Positions 1 through 10,412 of a stretch of 64,000 nt of DNA are shown here, piece after piece. The stretch is taken from assembly GCA_002423025.1 (NCBI GenBank), contig DIUN01000043.1:62314-126313 (forward strand), read 5' to 3'. Source of the DNA: Sphingomonadales bacterium UBA6157. Lineage in GTDB: Bacteria; Pseudomonadota; Alphaproteobacteria; Sphingomonadales; Sphingomonadaceae. Each line of letters opens with the position of its first letter. Within the stretch, counting starts at the first letter, position 1. Both the position numbers and the translations under genes were made by a program. The notes under the pieces were generated by a model, which was given only the letters and a program-made list of their open reading frames with translations, ran no database searches and was not told the DNA's origin.

Positions 1-137
1 AGTTGCTGGAGGTGGCCTGCCAGCGCGCCGATATTCCGCTCACGCTTCGTCAGCATCCTGGCTACGACCATAGCTATTGGTTCATCCAGAGTTTCGTTGA
101 GGATCATCTTCGCTGGCATGCGGACCGTCTGGCTTGA
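1..137 (+). CDS. S-formylglutathione hydrolase, C-terminal end (partial)
   Basis: Only the last 44 residues are present; the gene begins before the window. The frame entering at base 3 reads to a TGA at 135-137 and contains HPGYDHSYWFIQSF followed by VEDHLRWHADRL. This matches the C-terminus of S-formylglutathione hydrolase (FrmB/EsteraseD family), where the His in GYDHSYWF is the catalytic-triad histidine. The enzyme hydrolyses S-formylglutathione to formate and glutathione in glutathione-dependent formaldehyde oxidation. The stop overlaps the TTG start of the CoA-transferase gene (TTGA), which suggests translational coupling. Identification rests on a short but characteristic tail. Confidence 0.8.
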   Translation, partial: LLEVACQRADIPLTLRQHPGYDHSYWFIQSFVEDHLRWHADRLA

Positions 138-1327
138 CGGCCGCCCTGCCACTTGCCGGGCTCCGAGTCATTGATCTTGGTTCAGTGGTTTTCGGCCCCT
201 ATTGCAGCCAGTGGCTGGCCGACCTTGGCGCTGATGTCATCAAGGTGGAAGCGCCTGAGGGCGATTCTACCCGCCTGACCGGGCCGGCGCTCGAGCGCGG
301 AATGTCCGCATTGTTCCTCGGCTGCAATCGCGGCAAGCGCGGCATCGTGCTCGATCTGAAGCAGCCGGAGGCACGGGAAGCGCTGGATCGTCTTGTTTCC
401 GGAGCCGATGTGCTTTTGCACTCGATAAGGCCCCAAAAGCTCGAATCGCTCGGCTTGGCGCCAGAGGCGGTGCTCGCCCGCCACCCACGGCTGATCTACG
501 CCGGCTTGCACGGCTTTGGCGAAGCTGGCCCCTATAGTGGTCGTCCGGCTTATGATGATGTGATTCAGGGTATGTCTGGAATAGCCGATTTGATGGCCCG
601 GCAGTCCGGAGAGCCGCGCTATTTGCCTACAATCGCTGCCGACAAGGTGTCCGGGCTGGTGGCGGCGCTATCGATCCTTGCAGCGGTCGTGAGGCGTCAA
701 TCGACAGGCAAGGGCGGTTTTGTAGAAGTGCCGATGTTCGAGACGCTTGTTGCTTTCAATCTCGTCGAGCATTTTTTTGGGCATCAGTTCAACCCGCCGC
801 TAGCCGATATCGGCTATCCGCGTGCCATGGCGCCTTGGCGCAAGCCGTTGCCGACAGCAGATGGCCACATTTGCATCATGCCTTATACCAATGCGCACTG
901 GCAGGCGTTCTTCACTGTTTCGGGCGCGACGCAGCATCTCGATGATCCGCGCTTTGTCGATATCGGCACGCGCACTGTTCACATCGACGTTCTTTATGCC
1001 ATCGCAGGAGGGCTTGTCCTCGAACGCCCAACTGCGGAGTGGCTTGCACTTCTCGACACTGCGCAGGTGCCGTGTGGGCCGGTATTCAAGCTCGAAACGC
1101 TGGAGAGCGACCCCCATTTGGTCGCGACTGGCTTTTTTGCATCCGTGCCGACCGAAGCTGGCGAACTACGCTATCCGGGCGTGCCTGTGCTGTTCGATGG
1201 CGAGCGCCCGCCGGTGAGCGCGCCTCCACGGCTTGGCGAGCATACACGTACGGTGCTTGCGGAAGCTGGTTTCTCGGAGGCTGATATTGCAGCGCTCCTG
1301 GCCAGCCGGGCAGCGAGGCAAGGCTGA
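134..1327 (+). CDS. Family III CoA-transferase (CaiB/BaiF)
   Basis: This is a 397-residue protein, the usual length for CaiB/BaiF (formyl-CoA-transferase type) enzymes, which move CoA between carboxylic acids through an aspartyl-CoA thioester. The N-terminus has the family signature LAGLRVIDLGSVVFGPYCSQ with LADLGADVIKVE. RPAYDDVIQG near residues 137-146 carries the expected catalytic Asp. The C-terminal PRLGEHTRTVLAEAGFS is also typical. The start is a TTG at 134, overlapping the stop of the preceding esterase gene; no better downstream start fits the conserved N-terminus. Substrate cannot be read from sequence; nearby thiolase, hydratase and decarboxylase genes suggest a catabolic acyl-CoA route. 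Confidence 0.88.
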   Translation: MTAALPLAGLRVIDLGSVVFGPYCSQWLADLGADVIKVEAPEGDSTRLTGPALERGMSALFLGCNRGKRGIVLDLKQPEAREALDRLVSGADVLLHSIRPQKLESLGLAPEAVLARHPRLIYAGLHGFGEAGPYSGRPAYDDVIQGMSGIADLMARQSGEPRYLPTIAADKVSGLVAALSILAAVVRRQSTGKGGFVEVPMFETLVAFNLVEHFFGHQFNPPLADIGYPRAMAPWRKPLPTADGHICIMPYTNAHWQAFFTVSGATQHLDDPRFVDIGTRTVHIDVLYAIAGGLVLERPTAEWLALLDTAQVPCGPVFKLETLESDPHLVATGFFASVPTEAGELRYPGVPVLFDGERPPVSAPPRLGEHTRTVLAEAGFSEADIAALLASRAARQG

Positions 1328-1333
1328 AAACGC

Positions 1334-2989
1334 CTAGACGGTGTTGTCGACGGTGATCTCGATGAGGGTCGGCGTTGTGCTCGCCAACGCGGCGGTGAAA
1401 GCTGCGGCCACAGCGTCCAGAGTGTTGGCCCGGACGCCGGCAACACCATGCGCCTTGGCCAACGCCATGAAATCAATGGCTGGCTCGTCGATATCCATAG
1501 CGATAAAAGTGTCGGTCCGCGCGCTGTGGTCGCCGATAGCGCGTGTCCGTTGCTTGAGGATTCGATAGCCACGGTTGTTGAAGATCACCACGACGACCGG
1601 AAGCTTGTAATGCGCCAGCGTCCATAGGGCGGCTGCCGAGTAGAGCGCGCTGCCATCGCCCGAGAGTACCACCACCGGCCGATCAGGATTGGCCAGCTTG
1701 ATGCCGACGGCTTGTGGCATGGCGACCCCGATACCGCCACCGCGCATGCCGAACCAACTGTCTGGCCGTGTCGCGGGCAATAGCTGCCGGACGGTGTTCA
1801 TGCCGGAGGAGAGCAGTTCCTCAATGATGATCGCATCATCAGGCATCAGTTCGCCGAGGCGCTTCAAGACCGGAAGGGGTTGCAACGGCATGGCATCCGC
1901 CAGTGCATCGGCTCGTGCCAGCAGTGCGCTGCGGGAGGCTGCGATGCTTTCTGCAATGGCGCCTGTACGCGATGCGCCGCCGCTGCCGACGAGGCCGGAG
2001 AGCAGTGGCAGGCTGGCCTTGATATCGCCCTGTATGGCAGCGGCCGCGGCAAAATTCTTTCCGATTTCCCATGGGTTGTCGTCGAGATGGACTACGCAGG
2101 TGCCTGGTGCCAGGGCTTCCGTGCCGCTGGCCTGGCTCTGGGTGAGCAAGTCTGCGCCGATGGAGATCAGCAGGTCATGCGCGGCCATGGTGGATCGCAG
2201 CGCAGGTGCCATGCGGGGGATGGTTCCGGCATAAAGCGGGTGATTGCTTGGGAAGGCGGCAGTGTTGGCCATGCCTTCCATATAGACTGGCGCGCCGATG
2301 GCCTCGGCGAGCACGGCAAGTTCGGCATGCGCACCTGAGCGTGCGACGGCATCGCCGGCCAGGATGATAGGGCTTTCGGCGGCGAGGATCAGTCTCGCGG
2401 CTTCGGAGATGGCGCCGATATCGCCGGTCATCCGTTGGCCGATGCGCGTCGGTGCACCAAGATCGAGATCATCGGGCGCGACGGCGGCGAGGATGTCGCC
2501 TGGTATGGAAAGGAACACTGGCCCCGTTGGTGCGGAGAGCGCGACCTTGGCAGCCCGGCGCACCGCACGGGGGAGTTCGGCGAGGCTGGCGACTTCAAAT
2601 GACCATTTGCACAGCGGGCGCGCCATGGTGGCGAGGTCATCCCAGAGCAGCGGCTCAGTGAGGCGGATGCTCATGTCTTGCTGGCCGGCCGTCACCAGCA
2701 CTGGCGCCCCTGCCTTGGCGGCATTGTAGAGCATTCCCATGGCGTTACCCAAGCCGGGGGCGGCGTGGAGGTTGCACATGGCAAGCTTGCCCGTCGCTTG
2801 CGCGTAGCCATCGGCCATGCCCATCACGACGACTTCGTTGAGCCCCAGCACATATTGGATGCGCTTCTCGACAACTAGGGCATCCATGAGCGGCAATTCG
2901 GTCGTGCCGGGGTTGCCGAAGATAAATTCCACACCCTCAGAAACCAGCAATTCCAGCAGGATATGCTTGCCGGTGCGGTTGCTGCTCAT
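1334..2989 (-). CDS. Thiamine-diphosphate-dependent decarboxylase, benzoylformate decarboxylase-like
   Basis: The 551-residue product has the three-domain layout of ThDP enzymes of the acetolactate synthase/benzoylformate decarboxylase family. Near the N-terminus, VEFIFGNPGTTELPLMDAL and GLNEVVVMGMADGYA include the Glu that activates the cofactor. The C-terminal cofactor-binding motif begins GDGSALYSAAALWT and ends in the required Asn pair (IFNN). The NPGTTELP wording resembles benzoylformate decarboxylases more than acetolactate synthases, but the substrate is inferred. The start ATG at 2989 overlaps the stop of the DUF1254 gene by four bases (ATGA), so the two are almost certainly cotranscribed leftward. 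It ends seven bases from the convergent CoA-transferase gene. Confidence 0.85.
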   Translation of the reverse strand: MSSNRTGKHILLELLVSEGVEFIFGNPGTTELPLMDALVVEKRIQYVLGLNEVVVMGMADGYAQATGKLAMCNLHAAPGLGNAMGMLYNAAKAGAPVLVTAGQQDMSIRLTEPLLWDDLATMARPLCKWSFEVASLAELPRAVRRAAKVALSAPTGPVFLSIPGDILAAVAPDDLDLGAPTRIGQRMTGDIGAISEAARLILAAESPIILAGDAVARSGAHAELAVLAEAIGAPVYMEGMANTAAFPSNHPLYAGTIPRMAPALRSTMAAHDLLISIGADLLTQSQASGTEALAPGTCVVHLDDNPWEIGKNFAAAAAIQGDIKASLPLLSGLVGSGGASRTGAIAESIAASRSALLARADALADAMPLQPLPVLKRLGELMPDDAIIIEELLSSGMNTVRQLLPATRPDSWFGMRGGGIGVAMPQAVGIKLANPDRPVVVLSGDGSALYSAAALWTLAHYKLPVVVVIFNNRGYRILKQRTRAIGDHSARTDTFIAMDIDEPAIDFMALAKAHGVAGVRANTLDAVAAAFTAALASTTPTLIEITVDNTV

Positions 2990-4413
2990 GGAATAGCCTC
3001 GCCAATCTCGACTGGCGGCAAGCGGAAGCTGCCGTCCAGGAACTCGCCCTTGGGCAGGTAGGCGCGGAAGATCAGCACGAAGCGCCCCTTGGGCGCCGGC
3101 AGCCAGTTGACGACGCGTTCGCCCTGCGGCTTGGCGTTCTGGACGAACAGTTCATAGCTGGCATCGCGATCATAACGCAGGTGCTTGGAGCGATCTCCTA
3201 CAGCGAACCGATTGATATCATTGGCAACAAAGAACAGGCTGCCATCTGCTTCCTGCTGATACATCGTCAGCGACCAGAAGCCGCCAACCGGCAGGCGCGG
3301 TGGGATGCGGACGCGATAGGCCTTTCCGCCGTCGAGCGGCTGGCCATCTTTGTCAGTGCGGGCGGAGAGGTAGAGGGCCTCGGCGCGGGGCAGGGCGGCG
3401 AGGCCGCCGAGCGCGACCTTGGCGCGCAGGTCGTCATCGGTGCCATAATCGCCGATGCCGGCGCGGGGGTAGGACCAGCCCTGGACGGTTTCCCCGATGC
3501 TGGCGAGGCCGCCGGCGAGCTCGGCGCGCAGTGCGGGGAGGGATTTGGCCCAGAGTTCCTGCGTGGCCGGCGGCAGGGTTTCCCAGTTGACACTCAGCCC
3601 CAAGCTGCTGAACTGATTGGCCTTATTGGTCAGGCTGGCGTTGCTTGCCGAGCGCTGCAGGGCTTCGTTGACGGCTGTCAGGAAGGTCTTGGCGTTGGGG
3701 GCGGGTGGGGCTTCGGCGGTTGTAGGGATCGGGGCTTCGGCGGTGGGTTCCAGGCGGAAGGCGGACAGGGCGGTGGCGGCGGCTTCCTGGTCTGCGGGGC
3801 CGTTGACCAATACGCGGATGAGCAGCCAGCTATCGTTGCTGGGCAGGCGAATCAGCTCGGTTCCGGCTGGAGTTTCGCCAGAAAATGCTGGCCCTACAAG
3901 GGCATAGCGGCCGCCCTGGCCGCCGGTGCGGGTGCCGAGGATGGCGGCGTTGTCCGTGGTGATGGACATCAGCGCGGCGGAATTGTAGCGGCCTGGCATG
4001 GCAGGAACTTCAAGGATTACAGGGCCTTGCGCCAAATCCAGCCAGGCCGAGCCGTAAAGCGTGTCATTATTGGGCGTTGTCACGTCCCGGGTGCTGGCAT
4101 CGGCCAGATCCACCTTTGGAAACAGCATGTTGACGGCATTTGGCAGCCCCGCCAAGCGCGTGCGGGCGAGCTGGGCATCCCGCGTCTTCAGCATCTCGTA
4201 GATCGGGTATGCGAACAGAAACGCCCGCCGCAGCTCGGCGATTTCGGGAGAATCCGGGAGCGGGGCCGGCTTCACCACGGCACCGGCCAGGCGCTTGGCC
4301 GGCGCTGGCCGGGCGGCCGCCGGCTTGGCGCCGGGCTTGGTTGGGGCCTGCGCGGCGGCGGGGCTCGCGGCGAGCAGCGCTGCCCCCAGAATCGCTCCAA
4401 AAAGCTGCTTCAC
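2986..4413 (-). CDS. Exported DUF1254/DUF1214 protein
   Basis: The 475-residue protein starts at a GTG (4413) that gives a clean signal peptide (VKQLFGAILGAALLAASPAAAQA) and a Pro/Ala-rich linker, then a DUF1254 domain (FAYPIYEMLKTR ... TTPNNDTLYGSAWLDLAQGP) and a C-terminal DUF1214 domain (GFWSLTMYQQEADGSLF ... RFVLIFRAYLP). The function of the family is not established; it is often found next to catabolic genes. The frame stays open far upstream into the antisense of the thiolase gene, but that extension is a GC artefact and has no signal peptide. The downstream decarboxylase gene overlaps it by four bases. The 105-base gap to the divergent thiolase gene should hold both promoters. Confidence 0.82.
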   Translation of the reverse strand: MKQLFGAILGAALLAASPAAAQAPTKPGAKPAAARPAPAKRLAGAVVKPAPLPDSPEIAELRRAFLFAYPIYEMLKTRDAQLARTRLAGLPNAVNMLFPKVDLADASTRDVTTPNNDTLYGSAWLDLAQGPVILEVPAMPGRYNSAALMSITTDNAAILGTRTGGQGGRYALVGPAFSGETPAGTELIRLPSNDSWLLIRVLVNGPADQEAAATALSAFRLEPTAEAPIPTTAEAPPAPNAKTFLTAVNEALQRSASNASLTNKANQFSSLGLSVNWETLPPATQELWAKSLPALRAELAGGLASIGETVQGWSYPRAGIGDYGTDDDLRAKVALGGLAALPRAEALYLSARTDKDGQPLDGGKAYRVRIPPRLPVGGFWSLTMYQQEADGSLFFVANDINRFAVGDRSKHLRYDRDASYELFVQNAKPQGERVVNWLPAPKGRFVLIFRAYLPKGEFLDGSFRLPPVEIGEAIP

Positions 4414-4518
4414 GCCGATTCCCCAATTCCGGATACTGTCATTTCCGTTGTCATTGCCGGGCGGCAGCTTTGGCGTAAAGACATATTGGAATCTCGCATT
4501 CGATCGAAGGAGCAGACC

Positions 4519-5694
<1,176 letters not shown>

Positions 5695-5747
5695 GCTCCA
5701 ACATCAAACCCGCCCGAACACGGCGCGCACACACTTAAGGAACCGGC

Positions 5748-6644
5748 ATGAACTTCACGCAGATCGCGCTTGAGATCGAAGGCCCCGTCGCCACTATCAC
5801 GCTGGATCGGGAGGCAAAGCTCAACGCCTTCACCGCCACGATGATGAACGAGATGATCGCGGCGTTCGATATCACCGATGCCGATGATAGTGTGCGCGCC
5901 GTGATCGTGACGGGCCGGGGCCGGGCGTTCTGCGCCGGGGCAGACCTCAGCGCCGGCGCCGCCACATTTGATTATGAAAAGCTCGGCGGCGCCCGCAGCG
6001 GGCCTGTGAGGGCGGACGGCAGCATCGATTACAGCCATGATGATGTGCGGGATGGCGGCGGCCGGGTGACGCTGCGCATCTTCAAATCGCTGAAGCCGGT
6101 CATCGCTGCCGTCAACGGCCCGGCCGTGGGCATCGGCATCACCATGCAGCTGGCGATGGATGTGCGCATGGCCTCCAGCGCCGCCCGCTTCGGCTTTGTG
6201 TTTGCCCGGCGCGGCATCGTGCCGGAGGCCGGCTCAAGCTGGTTCCTCTCCAAGCTCGTCGGCCTGCCGCAGGCGCTGGAATGGTGCATGACAGGCCGGG
6301 TGTTCGGCGCGGAAGAAGCCTTGAAGGGCGGCCTCGTCCGCTCGGTGCACGCGCCGGAAGACCTGCTCCCCGCCGCCCGCGCCCTGGCGCTGGAAATCGC
6401 CGAGAACACCGCGCCCGTGTCCGTGGCGCTCACCCGCCAGATGCTGTGGCGCATGGCGGGCGCCGAAAGCCCCTGGGATGCCCACCGGCTGGACAGCCGC
6501 GCCATCTACGCCCGCGGCCGCTCGGGCGACGCCAAGGAAGGCGTCGTCTCCTTCCTCGAGAAGCGCCCGCCGGTCTATCCGGACAAGGTCAGCACCGACA
6601 TGCCGGACTTCTTCCCCTGGTGGGAAGAGGAGACGTATCGCTGA
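5748..6644 (+). CDS. Enoyl-CoA hydratase/isomerase (crotonase family)
   Basis: The product is 298 residues, slightly longer than a minimal crotonase. It contains the oxyanion-hole segments GRAFCAGADLS and AVNGPAVGIGITMQLAMD and the catalytic-type Glu in RGIVPEAGSSWFLSKLVG. The first of the two classical hydratase glutamates appears replaced (GIGITM where many hydratases have a Glu), so isomerase or another crotonase activity is possible. The C-terminus FLEKRPPVYPDK is typical of crotonases found beside thiolases. The start has TAAGGAA upstream and lies 53 bases after the thiolase stop. Confidence 0.88.
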   Translation: MNFTQIALEIEGPVATITLDREAKLNAFTATMMNEMIAAFDITDADDSVRAVIVTGRGRAFCAGADLSAGAATFDYEKLGGARSGPVRADGSIDYSHDDVRDGGGRVTLRIFKSLKPVIAAVNGPAVGIGITMQLAMDVRMASSAARFGFVFARRGIVPEAGSSWFLSKLVGLPQALEWCMTGRVFGAEEALKGGLVRSVHAPEDLLPAARALALEIAENTAPVSVALTRQMLWRMAGAESPWDAHRLDSRAIYARGRSGDAKEGVVSFLEKRPPVYPDKVSTDMPDFFPWWEEETYR

Positions 6645-6801
6645 CGGGGACTGCTGAGCAGCGGAGCATCCGGCAAGCCGGCTGCAATCCCGTGCGTTCG
6701 CAGCAGGCCATAACCGGCTCAATTTGAGAATTTTCTGCCGCTATCATTGCGGTAGCATTTCGGTAAGCTGTGCTTCTGGAGCGATCACCGGGGGGAAGCG
6801 G

Positions 6802-8736
6802 GTGTCGGCACGTCTTGGATCGAGGCCAGCTGCGCGTTGGTTGCGGATCGTCGCCGCGGGGGCTCTGCTGGCCGGCTCGCAGGCAGCGGCGGCACAATCC
6901 GACGGCACGCTGGAAGATGCCTATGCGGCCCAGTGCGCCCAACATCAGAAAAATCAGGTTTGTAACGCGCTGAGGGCCAGCATGGAGGCAGGAGCGGCCG
7001 CAACCAGTAACGTTTCGAAAAAATTGCAGGGCTCATCAGCAGGGCGTCCAGGCGCTTATGCCGAGTTTCCGCCAGACCACTCGATCAGTTCGATGCGAGG
7101 CCTTCGAGTGGAAGGCCGAAAGAGTGGTGTGACTGTTGCGCGCGGTAATCAGAGATATGCACCGGGCACCGTATTTACAATTGTAAACGGACAGGAAGTG
7201 ACAGGTGTCGCTCAGTTCGAAAGTCTTATCGCTGTCGCCGCTGCAGGACCGTCGGTCTCGATTTCGACAATTCCGCCACCCCAGCCGGGTAAGGTAAAAG
7301 CTCCTGTTCCGGTCAAGGATTGGGCAAAGGCGCTAATGGTGATCGACACGCCGAAGGGAGTGCAGATCGCGCACTCGGCGGAACCCGACCAGATTGGCCA
7401 GTACTTTCGGAAACTCGATGGTATCAGCATTGAGAACGTAGCGACGTTAGCGCCGCTTCTTGATCAAATGGCGAAAGCGGGCGCCCCGAACGGCTTTTCG
7501 ACGACGATCGAGTCTCCGTACAATCCTGCTGATCCACTTGAAAAAGATCCCCAGCTTGCCGGATCAACGACCTCGCTTGCCGGACGTTTGCCACCGGGCG
7601 AGCGACCTTACTTCCAGTCGTTGGCAAATGCAGTCGCAGCTACACCTCCCATTACAGTTGAAGATGCGAGGTATGAGGCTGAATGGGGTGTGCTTGCGCG
7701 CGTGGCTGGCCGAACTTTTCTGCGACAGGGCGCAACTCTTGGTGTGACCTGCAACAAACTTCTTTCCACCGATTGCCTAGTTTTCTTTCGCTGGGAGCAG
7801 CCTGGTGCGCTTTTGGCGCGCGACTGGTTCAACGAAGTAGGCTTGGTGATCGCATCCGATTTGATCGTGCCGAGCGCAAAGCCAGGCGCGTTCATTGTGC
7901 ACCGCCGAACTCCGGCAGGCGATTATGTTCGGCACTCGGTGATCTTGGCTTCGCGCGAGAGGTTCGAGGAAGATGGGCAGACACTCCGTCTGGTCGTTGC
8001 TCCCTTTTACAATCCGCCGCTAGGCCATGAAAAAAACTCATACGAGTTGCGCAGAGAGAACTTGACGACCGCGATGCTCGCAATCGACCGCGCCAAGGCC
8101 GTTCAGCAGGGTGTTATTGGCATGGCCCAGCTCCGACAACGACTTGTGCAAGCAGAAAAAAATCGCCGTGACCAGGCTAGGAGCGAGGCGATGGCGGGTC
8201 TTTACAATGCGCTCAATACCGTTGGTCAAGCAATCGAGCAGGGCTCGCGCCAGCAGCAGGTGGATTTCGACAACCGAATGGCTTTGCAGCAAGCAGGACA
8301 AGAAGCGGAGCGTCTCCGCATGGAGGCCAATCGTGCTACCGCTGCTCAGGAGGCGGAGCGGCGCAATCTGGGTTCAAATAGGTTGGTGACCGTGCCGGTT
8401 CCAAGTGGAACTGCGCCGGCAGCTGCGCCTGCCTCCCGCACGGTTCGCATGGTGCTGATTGCCGGCATCCTGCCGACCGACGCGGACCAGAAAGGCCCCA
8501 ATGGCTTTGGTCGCAACCCGAACTGCCAGAGCAACATCATCACCGCGACGATCCGCGATGATCGCGGCAGCAATGTGCCGGTCGAGGAGTTGTTCAACCA
8601 GTACCGGGCCAACTTCCTCGCCAAGTGCCAGCGTCTGGGCACCGTTTCGACAGGCCCGACGTACGAGATCGAATATCCCCACTCGACGCGCTTCGGCCAA
8701 ACTGGGTGGAACGACCGGCTGGTGACGCTGCCATGA
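6802..8736 (+). CDS. Exported protein of unknown function, PDZ-like segments plus repeated C-terminal domain
   Basis: I do not recognise this 644-residue protein. The chosen start is GTG 6802, preceded by a GGGGGGAAG stretch; it yields a signal peptide ending near AGSQAAAAQ. A Cys-containing segment follows (SDGTLEDAYAAQCAQHQ, then QVCNALRASMEAGAA), shared with the next gene. Residues about 85-235 look like one or two PDZ-like units (FTIVNGQEVTGVAQFESL; YFRKLDGISIENVATLAPLL). A coiled-coil-prone Gln/Glu/Arg region lies at about 450-530. The last 99 residues, from RTVRMVLIAGILPT on, are the same domain that ends the next protein. The stop overlaps the next start (ATGA). A TTG start at 6724 is open in frame but spoils the signal peptide. 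Confidence 0.7.
   Translation: MSARLGSRPAARWLRIVAAGALLAGSQAAAAQSDGTLEDAYAAQCAQHQKNQVCNALRASMEAGAAATSNVSKKLQGSSAGRPGAYAEFPPDHSISSMRGLRVEGRKSGVTVARGNQRYAPGTVFTIVNGQEVTGVAQFESLIAVAAAGPSVSISTIPPPQPGKVKAPVPVKDWAKALMVIDTPKGVQIAHSAEPDQIGQYFRKLDGISIENVATLAPLLDQMAKAGAPNGFSTTIESPYNPADPLEKDPQLAGSTTSLAGRLPPGERPYFQSLANAVAATPPITVEDARYEAEWGVLARVAGRTFLRQGATLGVTCNKLLSTDCLVFFRWEQPGALLARDWFNEVGLVIASDLIVPSAKPGAFIVHRRTPAGDYVRHSVILASRERFEEDGQTLRLVVAPFYNPPLGHEKNSYELRRENLTTAMLAIDRAKAVQQGVIGMAQLRQRLVQAEKNRRDQARSEAMAGLYNALNTVGQAIEQGSRQQQVDFDNRMALQQAGQEAERLRMEANRATAAQEAERRNLGSNRLVTVPVPSGTAPAAAPASRTVRMVLIAGILPTDADQKGPNGFGRNPNCQSNIITATIRDDRGSNVPVEELFNQYRANFLAKCQRLGTVSTGPTYEIEYPHSTRFGQTGWNDRLVTLP
8437..8736 (+). repeat. 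Long direct repeat, copy 1 (300 bases)
   Basis: These 300 bases encode the final 99 residues and stop of the first exported protein. Copy 2 lies 1676 bases downstream at the end of the next gene. By hand alignment the copies have no indels and 13 mismatches, 12 of them silent. Similarity continues weakly about 15 bases past the stop, into the signal-peptide codons of the following gene. Confidence 0.93.
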
Positions 8737-10412
8737 AGGGGGCGCTCGTTGTAGCGCTTGTCCTTGCGCTGGCAACGCCGGCAACGGCGCAGATAGTCGA
8801 AGCCGCTTCGCCTTCAGATGGGACCCTTGAGGAGACGTATGCGCGCAACTGCCCGCAGCATGAGGACACCCAAGTGTGCAACTTGCTGCGGGCCGGAATG
8901 CAAGCAGGGGCTGCCGTCACAGACTCCCGCACAACCAGAAAGCCCGCTCTACCGAAAGGTGCCTCCCCTGCATCCGCCTCTGCTGCCGTACGGGCAGACC
9001 TGACCCAGAAGCCCAATTCCGTTACCAGGGTGCTCGATGTTCAGGATGAATTGAGGAAAGGGGACCGCAAGAAGAACGGTCTCTACGATTCCTATGTGTT
9101 CAAGCCACGTGCCGGATACGTAAGCCAATTCAGATTGGTCTCTGCAGAGATGATGACGGCCAGTATCTGCCAATCGGAAGATGGTACGCGCGGCTGTTTC
9201 TGGCGCACAGATTCCTGGGCAGTTTCGGATCTCGATGTCCCGACCGGGGGCATCGTGGCTCCCGATGTTCCCCTGTATGTGGTGGTTCGTGGGCAGGGGG
9301 ATTCCGGCAGCTACAGGCTTACGATCGACGAGCAGCCCAAGACCGAAAATTGGGAAAAGGGCTGGGCGGCCCGCAGAGAAGCTCTCCGTGCCCTCGCTGG
9401 CAGGGTGCTCCGCCATCCTGCCGGCTTTCTACTCTACTTCGCAAAGGTGGGAGACGGAGTGGATGTTCGCACTTTCGACGAGACGGGCAAGTTCCATCGC
9501 AGTGCTCCATTGGGCAATTTCCAGAACGGCCAGCGAGAGGGCCTGATCTCACTTTTCGCAAACGGCACCGAGATAAAGAAGGCGAAAACAGATGTGTGGA
9601 TGGGAGCGGACAGTTTCATCGTCGTGTTCGAATACGGGTTGGCCGACCTTTATCACGTCCTGCCAAACGGGGACGTTCGCGTGACCGTCCACCGGGCCAA
9701 CAAGCCACATGGGCGCATGCCTTACAGCTTGCTGGCCCCGGAAGAAGCGAAGGCATCGCTTGCGCAATATGATAGAAATGTTGCCGCCGTCCGTCTGGCA
9801 AATGATCAGCGCAAGTCCGAGGACAGTGGCTTGCTCGGCGCGGTCATGATGGGTGCGGGTGCTGCGATCGCCGGCGGCAATGTCGAGATGGTCTATGGTG
9901 CGGCGGTAAAGGGTGCCGAGATGACCACGACCAACGAAGGGCTGCGGTCCGGTTTGTCGGGCCAGGGGGATGCGATGATCGATGCCGGCGCGCAAAGGAT
10001 GTACGCGGAACGAGCGCAGACGCGGCGGGAGGCATCAAGCGGTTTTGGCCAGAGCAAAGCCGGTTCAGCCGCTGCCAGGCCTGCGGCCGGCGCCGCCAAA
10101 GTGCCGGCCGCACGCACGGTTCGCATGGTGCTGATCGCCGGCATCCTTCCCACCGACGCGGACCAGAAAGGCCCCAATGGTTTTAGTCGCAACCCGAATT
10201 GCCAGAGCAACATCATCACCGCGACGATCCGCGATGATCGCGGCAGCAATGTGCCGGTCGAGGAGTTGTTCAACCAGTATCGGGCGAACTTCCTCGCCAA
10301 GTGCCAGCGCCTGGGCACCGTTTCGACAGGCCCGACGTACGAGATCGAATATCCCCACTCGACGCGCTTCGGCCAAACCGGCTGGAACGACCGGTTGGTG
10401 ACGCTGCCTTGA
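8733..10412 (+). CDS. Exported protein of unknown function, PPC-like domain plus repeated C-terminal domain
   Basis: The 559-residue product has a standard signal peptide (MKGALVVALVLALATPATAQ) and then a segment matching the upstream neighbour (SDGTLEETYARNCPQHEDTQ, QVCNLLRAGMQAGAA). Residues about 115-210 have the look of a bacterial pre-peptidase C-terminal (PPC-like) beta-sandwich (GLYDSYVFKPRAGYVSQFRL ... LYVVVRGQGDSGSYRLTID). A glycine-rich stretch (GAVMMGAGAAIAGG) precedes the final 99-residue domain, which differs from that of the upstream gene at one residue (Gly to Ser). The ATG overlaps the upstream stop and the TGA overlaps the next start (TTGA). No enzyme motif was seen. Function is unknown; a periplasmic or surface role is inferred. 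Confidence 0.72.
   Translation: MKGALVVALVLALATPATAQIVEAASPSDGTLEETYARNCPQHEDTQVCNLLRAGMQAGAAVTDSRTTRKPALPKGASPASASAAVRADLTQKPNSVTRVLDVQDELRKGDRKKNGLYDSYVFKPRAGYVSQFRLVSAEMMTASICQSEDGTRGCFWRTDSWAVSDLDVPTGGIVAPDVPLYVVVRGQGDSGSYRLTIDEQPKTENWEKGWAARREALRALAGRVLRHPAGFLLYFAKVGDGVDVRTFDETGKFHRSAPLGNFQNGQREGLISLFANGTEIKKAKTDVWMGADSFIVVFEYGLADLYHVLPNGDVRVTVHRANKPHGRMPYSLLAPEEAKASLAQYDRNVAAVRLANDQRKSEDSGLLGAVMMGAGAAIAGGNVEMVYGAAVKGAEMTTTNEGLRSGLSGQGDAMIDAGAQRMYAERAQTRREASSGFGQSKAGSAAARPAAGAAKVPAARTVRMVLIAGILPTDADQKGPNGFSRNPNCQSNIITATIRDDRGSNVPVEELFNQYRANFLAKCQRLGTVSTGPTYEIEYPHSTRFGQTGWNDRLVTLP
10113..10412 (+). repeat. Long direct repeat, copy 2 (300 bases)
   Basis: This is the second copy of the repeat at 8437-8736, encoding the last 99 residues of the second exported protein. 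Only one of the 13 base differences changes the protein (GGT to AGT, Gly to Ser). Copy 2 also ends at a stop codon overlapped by the next start, so the unit is a domain end plus the beginning of a downstream gene. Confidence 0.93.

Noticed and set aside
3181..4518. Open extension of the thiolase frame upstream of its ATG
   Set aside because: It is antisense to the DUF1254 gene. The thiolase family starts at the ATG with its own ribosome-binding site.
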